22,500 nucleotides of DNA from Chrysomallon squamiferum (GCA_012295275.1 CM022674.1:3858110-3880609); one strand, 5' to 3'; positions 11,765-21,035 are shown, numbered from the stretch's first letter. Program-made: numbers and translations. Notes: a model not told the origin generated them from the sequence alone.

Positions 11765-14277
11765 CTGAATACAGAAAAAAAAAATAAAAATAAAAATAAA
11801 ATAAAACATTTTATATAACAATGGTATACAAAGATAAAATCTCATTTAAAAATATAACTGGAGAATTAAAATGATAAAAAATTAAAAATTAAAAATTAAA
11901 AAATAACTAATAAAAAAATAAATAAATATACATTTAAATTTAATGGCTACAATAATCTAAACCAGTTTTAAAGAATTATTTTTCTTAAAAGAAATAATAA
12001 AATTACATTAATTTAAACAAATGTAAACTTCTAACCGTGCTAAAATTATCAAACCTGCTGTCAAAATCCATCAGACATAACGGGCATGAATTTATCCTTT
12101 TCTCATCGCTTTGGTTGTTCGAAGAAACATAACTCTGTTTTGTTGTCACTTCGTCAGGCATTGGAGAGTTACTTCCCTTCAAAACGGTATCGTCTTTTCT
12201 TACAAGCGATTGAACAGACGAAGAACTTTCAACTTCGTGTTTTGACAATCTCAGCAGCAACCTGTCGCCTCTTTCTTCAGCAGAATTTGAAATTTTCCCG
12301 ATGTCATTGTTATTTTTTGTACATTTCGTTTTAACAACTTCGTTTTTGTTCACAGGAAATTTAGTATCACACCTTTTCTGATTAATGCTCGAAGAATTGT
12401 GTGGTGAATTTTGTACTACAGTAGAAAATACACTTTTATTTTCTTTAGCTTGCAGATTATTTATTAAGGTAGATCTTTTGGAAAATAAATTAACTGCCTG
12501 AGGTTTTATTGCAGCAGAAGTCACTGAATCAATTTTGGCCAATTTCACAGAAGATGTTAGTTCTGAATGTTCATTGCTGCTCACTGTATTTTGTTCATTT
12601 AAACAAGTTTTAACATGTTTTTCATTTACAATCATTGCATTGCTAGAATCTTTATCATAAAAACTATTGTCGTTATAATCGGACAAATCTACGTTATAAT
12701 ACACTGGTTTCTTCGTCGACACCAAGAACACATTTGAGGCAAGGGAGATAACTCCACTTCATCATCTGACACTAATGTATCAGAAGTTGATTCCCTTGAT
12801 GTATTGGTTGGCCCATTAAGTGTCTGTAATGAAATAATATTTATACATAAAATATAAAAATAATAATAATAATGTTTGTTACTTTGTTAAATAATTATCT
12901 TTCATCTTTGTCTGGTATTTAAAATTATTTTTGTTTTTATAAAAACTGTTATTAAGCTTAAAAAGTTGTAAGAAAGATAATGAAAATATTTACTTTCTGG
13001 TTCATACATAAATTCAGGATTGTAACAAAAAGCTAATGTAGTTAGCAACAGATACATTCCCCTTCCATATACTATTTAAAAAATATATATCTAATAATAA
13101 ATAAATATATACTCATATTTTTAAAAAATTTATTTACTTTTTACATATTTAACTTCTTAAATTTATAATTTTTGTGCTTCAAACAAAAATTGCACATTGT
13201 AGAATACTAAAGGAAGGAATGTACTGAAGATCTGTTGCTTTGATTTCAATATGAATGGCTTACTGCACACATTCAGAGGACATAATTTTTCTCTGTGCAT
13301 GTTAATAACTAAAAACCATCTATAGGTGTAACTAATTATAAGCTAATAACTAAATAAGAATATAATTTACTACATGGAATTTATGAAAAAAAAAAATTTT
13401 TTTAACTGCTATTAGTTAAAATTATAGCTGACAATGATACTGAAAATAGTAAAAATACAAAAAACATTATTAACTGTTTGCAGTTTAGCAATATTTGGGG
13501 TTGTAAATCAAGGTAGTTTACAGAGCTACTATATCTTGTATGAGATAAATTATATTTGCAGACTGGCTCATATGAAACCTGGATGTATAGGATGTGAAAA
13601 ATATGTACCTGTTTACATTTACAAAACATACGTAGAAATTGTTTACAAGGTGTTTAATGCATTCCATATAATTACAAACAACATTCAAAGAGCTGTCCAT
13701 CAACTCCGAAACAATTTTTTGCTGTTATAGACTGCCTAGTTAATTATGGACTGACTTCTGTGTTCAGATGGTCATATGAGCCAAGGAAAGGACACCCCCC
13801 ACCCCTCTCGTTCAGGTTGGCTGGACAGCACTGCAGAGAGTCCCCCTGGCAGTTACTATATAGCTTATTATGCAATATGCTTTTATAATCCCCTACGAGA
13901 TTTGAAATAAACTTTTCCAATTACCCACATAGTCTAATAGCCTGCTAAATAATTTTCACTTCATATAAGAATATTTTAATCTTTACTGAAATGTTTCAGA
14001 TCAAGTGTGAAGTCACCTATGAAATGGCTGAGACTTCAAGAGAATTTTGTAGCCAGTCCAATTATACGTTTATAAATATAAAGAGTAGTTAGAACAAGAG
14101 GACACTCACTGATGTAAATACAGGTAGATCGTCTAAATCAGTTTTGTTGTAATCGGCTGTTTCAATCTGAAGAAGTTGTTTTCTTAACTGCTGTAATGAT
14201 AAATCCTCAGATGTTTGACAAGCAGTTTCTGATCTCTGTGGATGATTTCTTAAAGAAAAAAAATGGCATGTAAAATG

Positions 14278-14342
<65 letters not shown>

Positions 14343-15393
14343 AAGAAGAAGAAGAAGAAGAAGAAGAAGAAAACAAGAAAAAAGAAATTTAAATAATAAT
14401 ACTAATACATTAATGATGATGATGATGATAAATATAATAATAATATGAAGAAGAAAAAAGAAAGAAATTTAAATAATACTACTACTCATATTAATAATAA
14501 TATTATTACTAATAAATTATGACTACTACTACTACTACTACTAATAATAATAATAATAAAAAATACAGCTTACAATGTGTAGATTATATTTTTGATAGCT
14601 AATAATGATCATGTACTATGGATATCTAGTTTCATGAATATGAATCTTCATCAGTTTGTGAAAATATAGATTCAAAATATTCAGACTGGATGTAACATTT
14701 TCCTCTGAAAATGTTCATTCATTCTGTTGTTTTATAATTTATTTAACAATATGCAAGTAATATAAAAGAAACACTACTGAACAAAATGCATTTAAGTGAA
14801 AAGTACTAAAACAGTGAAAATATATTTTTGTTTATTTATGTATTTCTACAGCTGATAAAATAATATTGGCAATTAGATTTAGTTTGCATATCAGAAGATT
14901 TTAAAAATAGAAGTAAAGTAAAGTAATAAATAAACTGAAATTATTTTTCTTCAAAGGTAATATATATATATATAGACAGATAGATAGATAGATAGATAGT
15001 TAGATAGACAGATAGATCGATAGATTCAATGCACCAAGGTAAACTGAAATCAATTCTATGCAAGGTTTCGATCGATTGTCAAATCAAAATTACTTACTTT
15101 AATTCTGTTTTCACTTGTTTATGTTCATTATTAATTTCGATTTCGTCGTCGTCTGATATCATGACAATATCATCGCTCTCTAACCCATTACTAGTTGATA
15201 GTATGCCTACATCGAGCCGCATTTTCTTGGCTAATGGTGGAATTTCCTTTTCTTTCAAATCTATTGAGACTATTCCTCCTTCAGGTTTGGTTAATTCAGA
15301 CGACAGCTCTTTATCACGTACTTTTGAAAGTGACAAGGCATTGTTTCGTGTTTTTCCTTTTAGCGTTAAACGACTTAGTCTGTTTCCTTGCAT
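11692..15393 (-). CDS. FAAP20: FAAP20-like UBZ protein, four-exon gene model
   Basis: The model joins 15393-15098, 14248-14110, 12710-12055 and 11764-11692, giving 387 codons plus TGA with all phases consistent. The C-terminus has Cys354, Cys357, His373 and Cys377 (C-X2-C-X15-H-X3-C), then an acidic stretch ending DDDVVW-stop. Human FAAP20 has the same spacing, a DVD-S-H motif where this has DVDGH, and a C-terminal Trp that contacts ubiquitin. Known role: FAAP20 binds FANCA in the nuclear Fanconi core complex and recruits it to ubiquitin at DNA crosslinks. The remainder is Ser/Asn/Lys-rich and probably disordered. It is about twice the length of human FAAP20 (about 180 residues), and I do not see the FANCA-binding N-terminus. 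Exon 1 carries a SUMO-interaction-like motif at residues 76-84. The exon 3 acceptor is uncertain. The UBZ assignment is strong; strict orthology is an inference. Confidence 0.8.
11765..12054 (-). other. Intron 3 of the FAAP20-like gene
   Basis: This 290-base, very AT-rich intron starts GTTTGA and ends TTCAG. On the sense strand its 3' part is a long T-rich run (the A-rich (AAAAT)n stretch 11775-11806 on the plus strand) that serves as the polypyrimidine tract. It splits the UBZ finger between its Cys pair and its His/Cys pair. Confidence 0.75.
12055..12710 (-). CDS. FAAP20: FAAP20-like gene, exon 3 (linker and first half of UBZ finger)
   Basis: This frame is open for over 700 bases in very AT-rich DNA, itself good evidence of coding. 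It encodes a long Ser/Asn/Lys-rich linker and ends with CPLCLMDFDS plus two bases of Arg364. The donor CAG|GTTTGA lies at 12055/12054. Ignoring it adds a short tail (FDNFSTVRS...) and loses the zinc-binding His and last Cys. For the 5' end I chose an AG at 12712-12711: it joins exon 2 in phase 0, and no AG lies in the roughly 40 bases before it, which are pyrimidine-rich. A better-looking acceptor (ATTTCATTACAG) at 12825-12824 is also phase 0, but its frame hits TAG at 12691-12689. No ATG starts this frame; the codon at 12731 is GTG. Confidence 0.68.
12711..14109 (-). other. Intron 2 of the FAAP20-like gene
   Basis: It starts with the strong donor GTGAGT. It holds AT-rich DNA, a higher-GC island at 13740-13911 and no simple array of note. 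If the acceptor at 12825-12824 is used, the intron ends there instead, and 12823-12711 becomes exon sequence in a frame that reads LVSDDEVELSPLPQ before stopping. Confidence 0.6.
13740..13911. other. Higher-GC island inside intron 2, with a short plus-strand ORF
   Basis: This stretch contains C-rich and CTGGCAG/GGCTGGACAGC-type sequence unlike the AT-rich DNA around it. On the plus strand an ATG at 13776 opens 44 codons (starting MSQGKDTPHPSRSGW) to TAA at 13908, with AATAAA overlapping the stop. It could be a transposon remnant, a conserved regulatory segment or an antisense exon. I recognise no family. Confidence 0.35.
14110..14248 (-). CDS. FAAP20: FAAP20-like gene, exon 2
   Basis: The acceptor TTTTTTTTCTTTAAG precedes 14248 and the donor TCA|GTGAGT follows 14110; both are canonical and strong. 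The exon takes two bases from exon 1 (AA+A = Lys99) and ends in phase 0 after Ser145. It encodes residues 99-145, including a predicted helix (LSLQQLRKQLLQIE) followed by an acidic stretch (DLDDLP). Polar charged content without low complexity supports real coding sequence. I recognise no family in this exon alone. Confidence 0.72.
14278..14372. repeat. Compound (AAT)n(AAG)n microsatellite in intron 1
   Basis: On the plus strand about 12 AAT copies (14278-14312) pass directly into about 20 AAG copies (14313-14372). The gene's sense strand therefore carries TTC then ATT repeats ending about 30 bases before the exon 2 acceptor. GAA·TTC is the triplex-forming repeat type. Confidence 0.95.
14959..15023. 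repeat. (TA)n followed by (GATA)n microsatellite
   Basis: A (TA)8-like run (14959-14974) is followed by GACA/GATA tetranucleotides with a few substitutions, to about 15023. It lies in intron 1 of the FAAP20-like gene. Confidence 0.9.
15098..15393 (-). CDS. FAAP20: FAAP20-like gene, exon 1 (start codon, SIM-like motif)
   Basis: The ATG at 15393-15391 follows an A-rich context (GAAAAA) and an in-frame TAA about 27 bases upstream, so it is the natural start. The exon encodes 98 full codons and ends in a strong donor, AA|GTAAGT (15098/15097), leaving two bases (phase 2). Reading through the donor stops at once (TAA at 15096-15094), as expected of an intron. Residues 76-84 read IVMIS then DDDE: four hydrophobic/beta-type positions followed by acid, the shape of a SUMO-interaction motif. 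The N-terminal 30 residues are basic. No other domain is recognised. Confidence 0.75.
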
Positions 15394-15910
15394 TTTTTCA
15401 CAAGAACTGCTAAACTCTATTTACATTTTATCCAGAACAACACAAATTACAAATATACCGCTATTATTGATTGTATACTTTATTTATCTTTTATCGGAAT
15501 ACAGAAATGAGTTAATCTAAGGGAGCTCACTCTAATTACACCTGTTATAAGTTGACAAAATAATTGTTATTCTATTTTACAAAGAGAATCACCAATTTCT
15601 CTGTGTTTTCAGAGAAATAAAATAGCGTCTTCAAAATTATTATTATATTTATTTTAATTCAAAACGCAGAATGTTTGCCTTCACATTCTATTTTAAAATG
15701 TTTCTCGATCGTCTCTATCACTCAATACACATTATTCCATTATATTCAAATGTTCAATGAAAAAAACGTATTTAGAATTACTGAAGACTTTATTAAAATC
15801 AATAAATGTTAGTAATACTGCCTGCAGAGTACCTGAGGGTCATGTGTACTTATATGAATAATGTTCGCTACGGTACGTAATTTATTTTAACATACCGTTT
15901 GGCGATCAAA
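15394..15910. promoter_or_regulatory. Intergenic segment upstream of the FAAP20-like gene, probable promoter region
   Basis: About 500 bases with less simple repeat than elsewhere and some CpG sites (GATCGTC, GGTACG, TACCGT). It lies between the minus-strand start at 15393 and the plus-strand small ORF at 15911. No TATA box at a convincing distance was identified. Promoter function is inferred from position only. Confidence 0.35.
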
Positions 15911-16021
15911 ATGTCGGCTTGGTATGCAAACTGGCTTCAGAGGCTCTCAAAATTGTTCAGATTTGAAATAACTCGCTGTCGTGTATTTACCGTCAGGAAT
16001 TCAGTTAAGACAAGTGTCTAG
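15911..16021 (+). CDS. Small ORF of 36 codons, divergent from the FAAP20-like gene
   Basis: ATG at 15911 in a good context (AAAATGT) opens MSAWYANWLQRLSKLFRFEI and 16 more residues, ending TAG at 16019-16021. The peptide is basic and Trp/Arg-rich, an amphipathic helix by eye. It lies about 520 bases from the FAAP20-like start, in a CpG-containing stretch, so a shared promoter is possible. It could be a short peptide, a uORF or the first exon of a spliced gene. Weak GT donors exist (TGTC|GTGTAT, ACAA|GTGTCT). I do not recognise it. Confidence 0.3.
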   Translation: MSAWYANWLQRLSKLFRFEITRCRVFTVRNSVKTSV

Positions 16022-16581
16022 ACCTGCTACTGACCTAACTGTAGATCTTCATAAAGATTTTGCATAACAGTGAATGAACGTAAAATTAACAATTTAACAT
16101 TATTATTTAAGAATGTTTGTTTTGTGGCTAACAGGTGTGTTTTATGAGTGTGTTTGTGTATATGTGTATAATGTATGTGTTTGTGTGTATATGTGTGTCT
16201 ATGTGTTGTTTGAGTCTATATTTATGTATGTGTGTGTGTACGTAGGTAGGTACAAAATTATATTTTGAGAGAGCATAGCCATTGCCTTACTCATTAATTA
16301 GAAACAAATACAATCTCGTGTTGTCATAAATTGCAGTGAAGCAAATACGCCATATTTTATATATCATCACTTAAGGCTGATTTACACTTTATTATTCATA
16401 TATTTTATACTTTAAAAATGTCTTCTTTAACAAATGAACAACAATTGTACTGTTGGAGGACAAATTCAGCGCATGGATGTTCAGTATATCTAAATATAGC
16501 TGACTGACAAAAGTAATACAAATAAAATGAAAATAATAAATGAATATTTCATAATAAAATAGCTACATAGAAGTATCTTTA

Positions 16582-16603
16582 AATAATAATAATAATAATA
16601 ATA

Positions 16604-16658
<55 letters not shown>

Positions 16659-16710
16659 GTACTAGTAGTAGTAGCAGCAGCAGCAGTAGTAATAGTAGTA
16701 GTATTATTAA
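16582..16710. repeat. (AAT)n followed by (AGT/AGC)n compound array
   Basis: About 24 AAT copies with one slip (AAAT near 16603) pass into AGTAGTAGCAGCAGC type repeats from 16657. Confidence 0.93.
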
Positions 16711-17218
16711 TAGTTAATAATAACAGTGATAATATATATACCGTATGTAATTGTGGTTTGTCTTTCTTGCAGAAAGAGAGAGAGAGAGAAAAAAATATAT
16801 GAATTTAACATTAAAACACATTTCAAAAATTATTTATATACATAAAATATAATACGTACATATGTAATTACATTATAATGTAAAATAAAATATAACAATA
16901 TAACAAAACCTTTTTTCAGACATACATTATAATTTAACATAAATTTAACCAAAATGTAACAGAAACCTATTTGTGACATCACGGAAAAGGTCACCAGGGT
17001 TGCATGTCTAATTCTTCTCCCTAACAAAGATTTCTTTTTGTTCCTTTCGGCCATAAATTAAACCAGAACATTTAGAGTTTAATTTATAACACAGCTGAGT
17101 CGGGTTTTGTACGTTTAATACGTTTAATGTCGTGACATTTTGATTACAGACGCGTCGAGTGATGTTTAAAAGGTGTACGAAATTATGTTAACATTTCCGG
17201 TGTCATTTTGGCTAAGTT

Positions 17219-17640
<422 letters not shown>

Positions 17641-18022
17641 GGATTTTAAACTTTGTATACGCACAGTCCAATACGTATGTGACGTATGAGTATATGCATA
17701 CTGTACTATTGTACTATCGAATCGAACACAGCCACAAATTTTAATTTGAAATGTCCGGTCCTAATGTTAACTAACGTTAGGAATATTTACGTGCACTTGT
17801 TAGAAGTTCGATGAAATACAGGATTTGTGTATACGTTATAAACATTACCATCGCTAATTTTCATTTATTTTATATTTCCATTTTGATTTATTTGGAACCG
17901 ACATATCATCATTTTCGTGTATGTAAATATAACGGAATAGTATTTTCATTCGGAAGATTTGTATCTAATTTTCATTTATTTTTATTTATTTATTTATTTA
18001 TCGTCATCTTCGTCATCATCAC

Positions 18023-18023
<1 letters not shown>

Positions 18024-18088
<65 letters not shown>
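18024..18088. repeat. (ATT)n microsatellite
   Basis: About 21 copies preceded by imperfect CATCATCACC. Confidence 0.95.
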
Positions 18089-18159
18089 GTTATCTTCTGT
18101 CGATATTGCATCTAACACTTGTAAGTATTTGATCTACACAAAATGATTTGGAAAATGAT

Positions 18160-18710
18160 AGTGACGACCTGTCGAAACCTTTTCGTATTTTTAGAATTCA
18201 TCGTCAAAAGTAATTATTGCCCGCTTTACATTCCACGTAACCACACGATTACGTACAAATTCCATCGAAACAAGAGCACATTAAATAATTGTGACATTTA
18301 TGGCACTCCGTACATTAGCAGACTACATTATCATTATAATTATAAATAGCAGTAGACGCTCGAATAATAATAATGACATTAATTTGTCGTAACATTTTCG
18401 TCGTTCATAAATTCCATCGGGACAAGAGTTCAGTCACTAACTGTGACATTTACGGCACTCCGTAGATTCAGAAAAAAAAATAAATAATAGCACACTAGAC
18501 TCAGATACAGACGTTGACGTTAATCTGTAATCTTTCATAGATGATATATTCTAGTGGAACAAGTAATAGTTAATATGAAATAAGTAATATTTTCCTGTAT
18601 GGCACTCCGTACATTTAGCATAGCCATTATTCATACATAATATATAAATAGAAATTCTGATTCGGAGATTGATGACGTTAATTCGGCGTGACCTTGTCTA
18701 GGCTTCAATA
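18160..18710. repeat. Diverged tandem repeat, unit about 150 bases, three copies
   Basis: GGCACTCCGTA recurs at 18302, 18454 and 18601 (spacings 152 and 147). AAATTCCATCGRRACAAGAG occurs at 18257 and 18409, with a weaker relative near 18548. GACRTTAATYTG occurs at 18375, 18516 and 18674. The order of the blocks is kept in each copy. It could be a satellite remnant or nested SINE copies. A plus-strand ORF at 18143-18349 lies inside it and looks incidental. Confidence 0.7.
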
Positions 18711-19529
18711 AAAGCTGACCTTAGATTTTTGACGCTTCAAACATTTGACGTCTATATATACATACGAAACTAAATTCCTTTCTTATGAGTACGCGATAAT
18801 GGAAGTAAACTACGACATCAGCGGTGTTAACGACAACTTAACACGATAAACAACTTAATCATTGTTAACAGTTTTAAAAATGGAAAAAAAAAAAAATATA
18901 TAGGAAAGATAAGAATAAAGAAGGTTTATTATGAAGAGTTTTATGAACTAGTAAAAGGGTCTAGGATGGATTTATTTTTATTATTATTATTATTATTTGA
19001 TGTTGTTGTTGTTGCTATTGTTGTCGTCATCGTCGTTGTTGTTGCTATTTTATTTATTACTATTCTGGTTATTAATCTGGATATTCGCAAACTGGAACTT
19101 GTATTTAAAAAGAAAATAGAAAAAAAAAAATAGAAAAAAAAAAAAAAAAAAAAAAAGACATAAAAAATAAATAAATCCTAATTGCCTAACAGATCTGATT
19201 AACGATAATAATGTTCTTGTTAATGTGAGCAGAATGTTGACAGTGTTACCGCAAATACCAGTCTATGTACGTAGTGACGTCACGAGGGCAGACTCCATAC
19301 ATTTCTTCCAGTTTGTTATTTTCTTTGTTTTCCTTTAGTATTAAAAAAGACAGGAACTGAGGGGAATAAAAAAAATAAAAAAAAAAATAAATAAATAAAT
19401 AAATAAATAATAATAATAATGAAATGGAAGACTTACTCGGAAAGATATATTTTTTAGTTGACGTTAAAAAAAACCTGAGATTTTCTTTTAAATGTTATTT
19501 CTTTTTATGTTTTATTTTTTTCCCCCCAG
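18711..19529. other. Non-genic stretch with small CpG patch
   Basis: ATT/GTT repeats near 18980-19050, a poly(A) run (19138-19156) and AAAT repeats (19385-19410). The CRE-containing patch at 19255-19310 has more balanced composition and may be regulatory. Confidence 0.6.
19275..19282. promoter_or_regulatory. Full CRE palindrome TGACGTCA
   Basis: A full CREB/ATF palindrome in a small CpG-containing patch (GTGACGTCACGAGGGC), about 250 bases upstream of the exon-like segment at 19530. It could mark a promoter. Confidence 0.35.
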
Positions 19530-19596
19530 GATTCCAGTATAATTACCTGCATTACTGCGAAGCTGACATCAAGCGAGTGAATAACATTTTGTTAAG
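19530..19596 (+). CDS. Orphan internal exon candidate
   Basis: A strong acceptor (long T run, then TCCCCCCAG) ends at 19529 and a good donor, AAG|GTGACA, follows 19596. Only one of three frames is open, reading FQYNYLHYCEADIKRVNNIL then L plus two bases. The residues are diverse and helix-like, not low-complexity. Phase in is 1, phase out is 2. I cannot name the family. The nearest plus-strand exon-like segment (20845-20900) does not continue this frame for long: a direct join gives four or five more residues and then TAG. Confidence 0.42.
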
Positions 19597-19766
19597 GTGA
19601 CACCTCTTCCTTGTATCTGCATAAAAAGTTCATAACTTTGGCGACCAACGGGTTTTTGACCATGTCATTGTACCTCATAAACGTGACTTGTGTGTTGTTA
19701 ACACAGACACTAAGAAAAAAAAAAAAAAGCACCAACGTAAAGTTTAGTGACATCTGAATTGTAAAT

Positions 19767-19806
<40 letters not shown>

Positions 19807-20044
19807 TAATAAATTAAAAAAAAATAATAAAAAAAAATAGCTCGCTGAAGTTACTTTTCACATCTATTTTATGTAAGTTGTAGACAATGAATTAATGGCG
19901 GTTTTAATAAAAATTTTGTACACGTTATTGTGGTTAACGGAACAGTTATTAAGACATACGGACGACGGACAGTCATTGTGTTCAAGTTTCGCTAATAAAA
20001 AACATTTGTTTCTGTAGTCGCCAAAAAGATTCAAACAGGTTCAA

Positions 20045-20555
20045 AATATTACTACGACAGCTACAACAACTACTTCTACTACAGCTACAACAACTACTTC
20101 TGCTCCAGCTACTACTTCTACTACTACTACAACTACTGCTACTGCTACTAGTACTACTGCAACTATTACTGTTATTGCTACTACTGCTACTTACTACTAC
20201 TACTACTACAAACAACTTAAAACTACTACAACTACTACTACCACTACTACTAGTACTGACTACTGCAACTACTACTATTATAGCTGCTACTACTACTACT
20301 ACTACTGCCACTACTAGTACTAAAACAATATTACTATTACTGCTACTACTTTTTGCATACTATTGCTACCTACTACTACTACTGCTACTACTACTACAGC
20401 TGTATTATTTCTACTACTACTAGTACTTACTGCTATTATATCAAAATTAAAACAACATCAGGTATACTTACCACTACCACCACCACCACTGCTTCTACTA
20501 CTGCTACTACTACTACTACTACTATTACTAACAACAGCAATAACAAACAGTAACA
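20045..20555. repeat. Degenerate (CTA)n/(CAA)n trinucleotide field
   Basis: About 500 bases made almost wholly of CTA, CAA, CTG and ACT-type triplets. It includes a clear duplication of ACAGCTACAACAACTACTTC (near 20057 and 20081). Thr-, Leu- and Ser-rich ORFs arise in several frames on both strands, which argues against coding. Confidence 0.9.
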
Positions 20556-20614
20556 ATAGCAGTTAATAATTTATAACAATAACAATTTTTGGAAGAAAAC
20601 AAATTGAATAAAAC

Positions 20615-20616
<2 letters not shown>

Positions 20617-20653
<37 letters not shown>
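20617..20653. repeat. Poly(A) run of 37 after AATAAA
   Basis: An uninterrupted A37 begins about ten bases after GAATAAAACGT, then passes into AAAGAAAGAAAG. This arrangement resembles the tail of a retroposed transcript. Similar A runs without the signal occur at 19771-19804 and 19138-19156. Confidence 0.75.
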
Positions 20654-20655
<2 letters not shown>

Positions 20656-20844
20656 AAGAAAGAAAAATGAAACAAATATCTTGTTTTTGTAATAATTTAT
20701 TAAAGACATTTTAAAACGGTAATAAGTTACAAAACGATAAAAGAGAAATAAAAAAGGGGAGAAAAGTTGTGTAAAACAAGCACCTTGTTTTTGCTGTTAT
20801 TTATGTTGTTTAGCGATTCCATCTGACGAGTTTATGTCTTGCAG

Positions 20845-20900
20845 CAGAAAAACTAACAAGTAGTTTTATGAATGAAAGAACTAAAGGCCAACACTGCCAG
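20845..20900 (+). CDS. Second orphan exon candidate
   Basis: The acceptor TTTATGTCTTGCAG ends at 20844 and the donor CCAG|GTAAAT follows 20900. The longest frame reads EKLTSSFMNERTKGQHCQ and ends in phase 0. The other two frames have early stops. It might be a coding exon, or the terminal exon of 19530-19596 in another frame, or non-coding. Splice sites are the main evidence. Confidence 0.28.
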
Positions 20901-20964
20901 GTAAATCTTTTTAAAATACTCTGTAGCATTATGTGGAATAAGATTTTTGTTTTAAATAAACTAC

Positions 20965-21035
20965 CATCATCATCATTATCATCGTCATTGTCGTCCTCAA
21001 CGTCATCTTTATCTTATTATTATCTTGTTGCTGAC

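Larger units (their letters stand above)
14249..15097 (-). other. Intron 1 of the FAAP20-like gene
   Basis: This 849-base intron runs from GTAAGT to CTTTAAG. It contains a (GATA)n array next to a (TA)n run near the 5' side. Near its 3' end, on the sense strand, are (CAT)n, then about 20 copies of TTC, then about 12 copies of ATT. The rest is plain AT-rich sequence. Confidence 0.7.

Noticed and set aside
12086-12334. Plus-strand ORF of 82 codons
   Set aside because: Antisense shadow of the long exon 3 frame that leads into the UBZ finger.
12729-12731. Start codon for the exon 3 frame
   Set aside because: The codon is GTG, not ATG. The exon is internal and is reached by splicing from exon 2.
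14089-14448. Poly-Ser/Tyr and poly-Ile/Arg ORFs over the AAT/AAG array
   Set aside because: Only the part 14248-14110 on the minus strand is exon; the homopolymeric part is intronic repeat.
15029-15520. Plus-strand ORF of 163 codons
   Set aside because: It is the antisense shadow of exon 1 of the FAAP20-like gene, which has a proper start, a strong donor and phase agreement with exon 2.
18143-18349. Plus-strand ORF of 68 codons
   Set aside because: It overlaps the first unit of the 150-base tandem repeat, and the frame is not kept in the other copies.
19982-20566. Thr-, Leu- and Ser-rich ORFs on both strands
   Set aside because: They come from the degenerate CTA trinucleotide field; open frames on both strands reflect the repeat.
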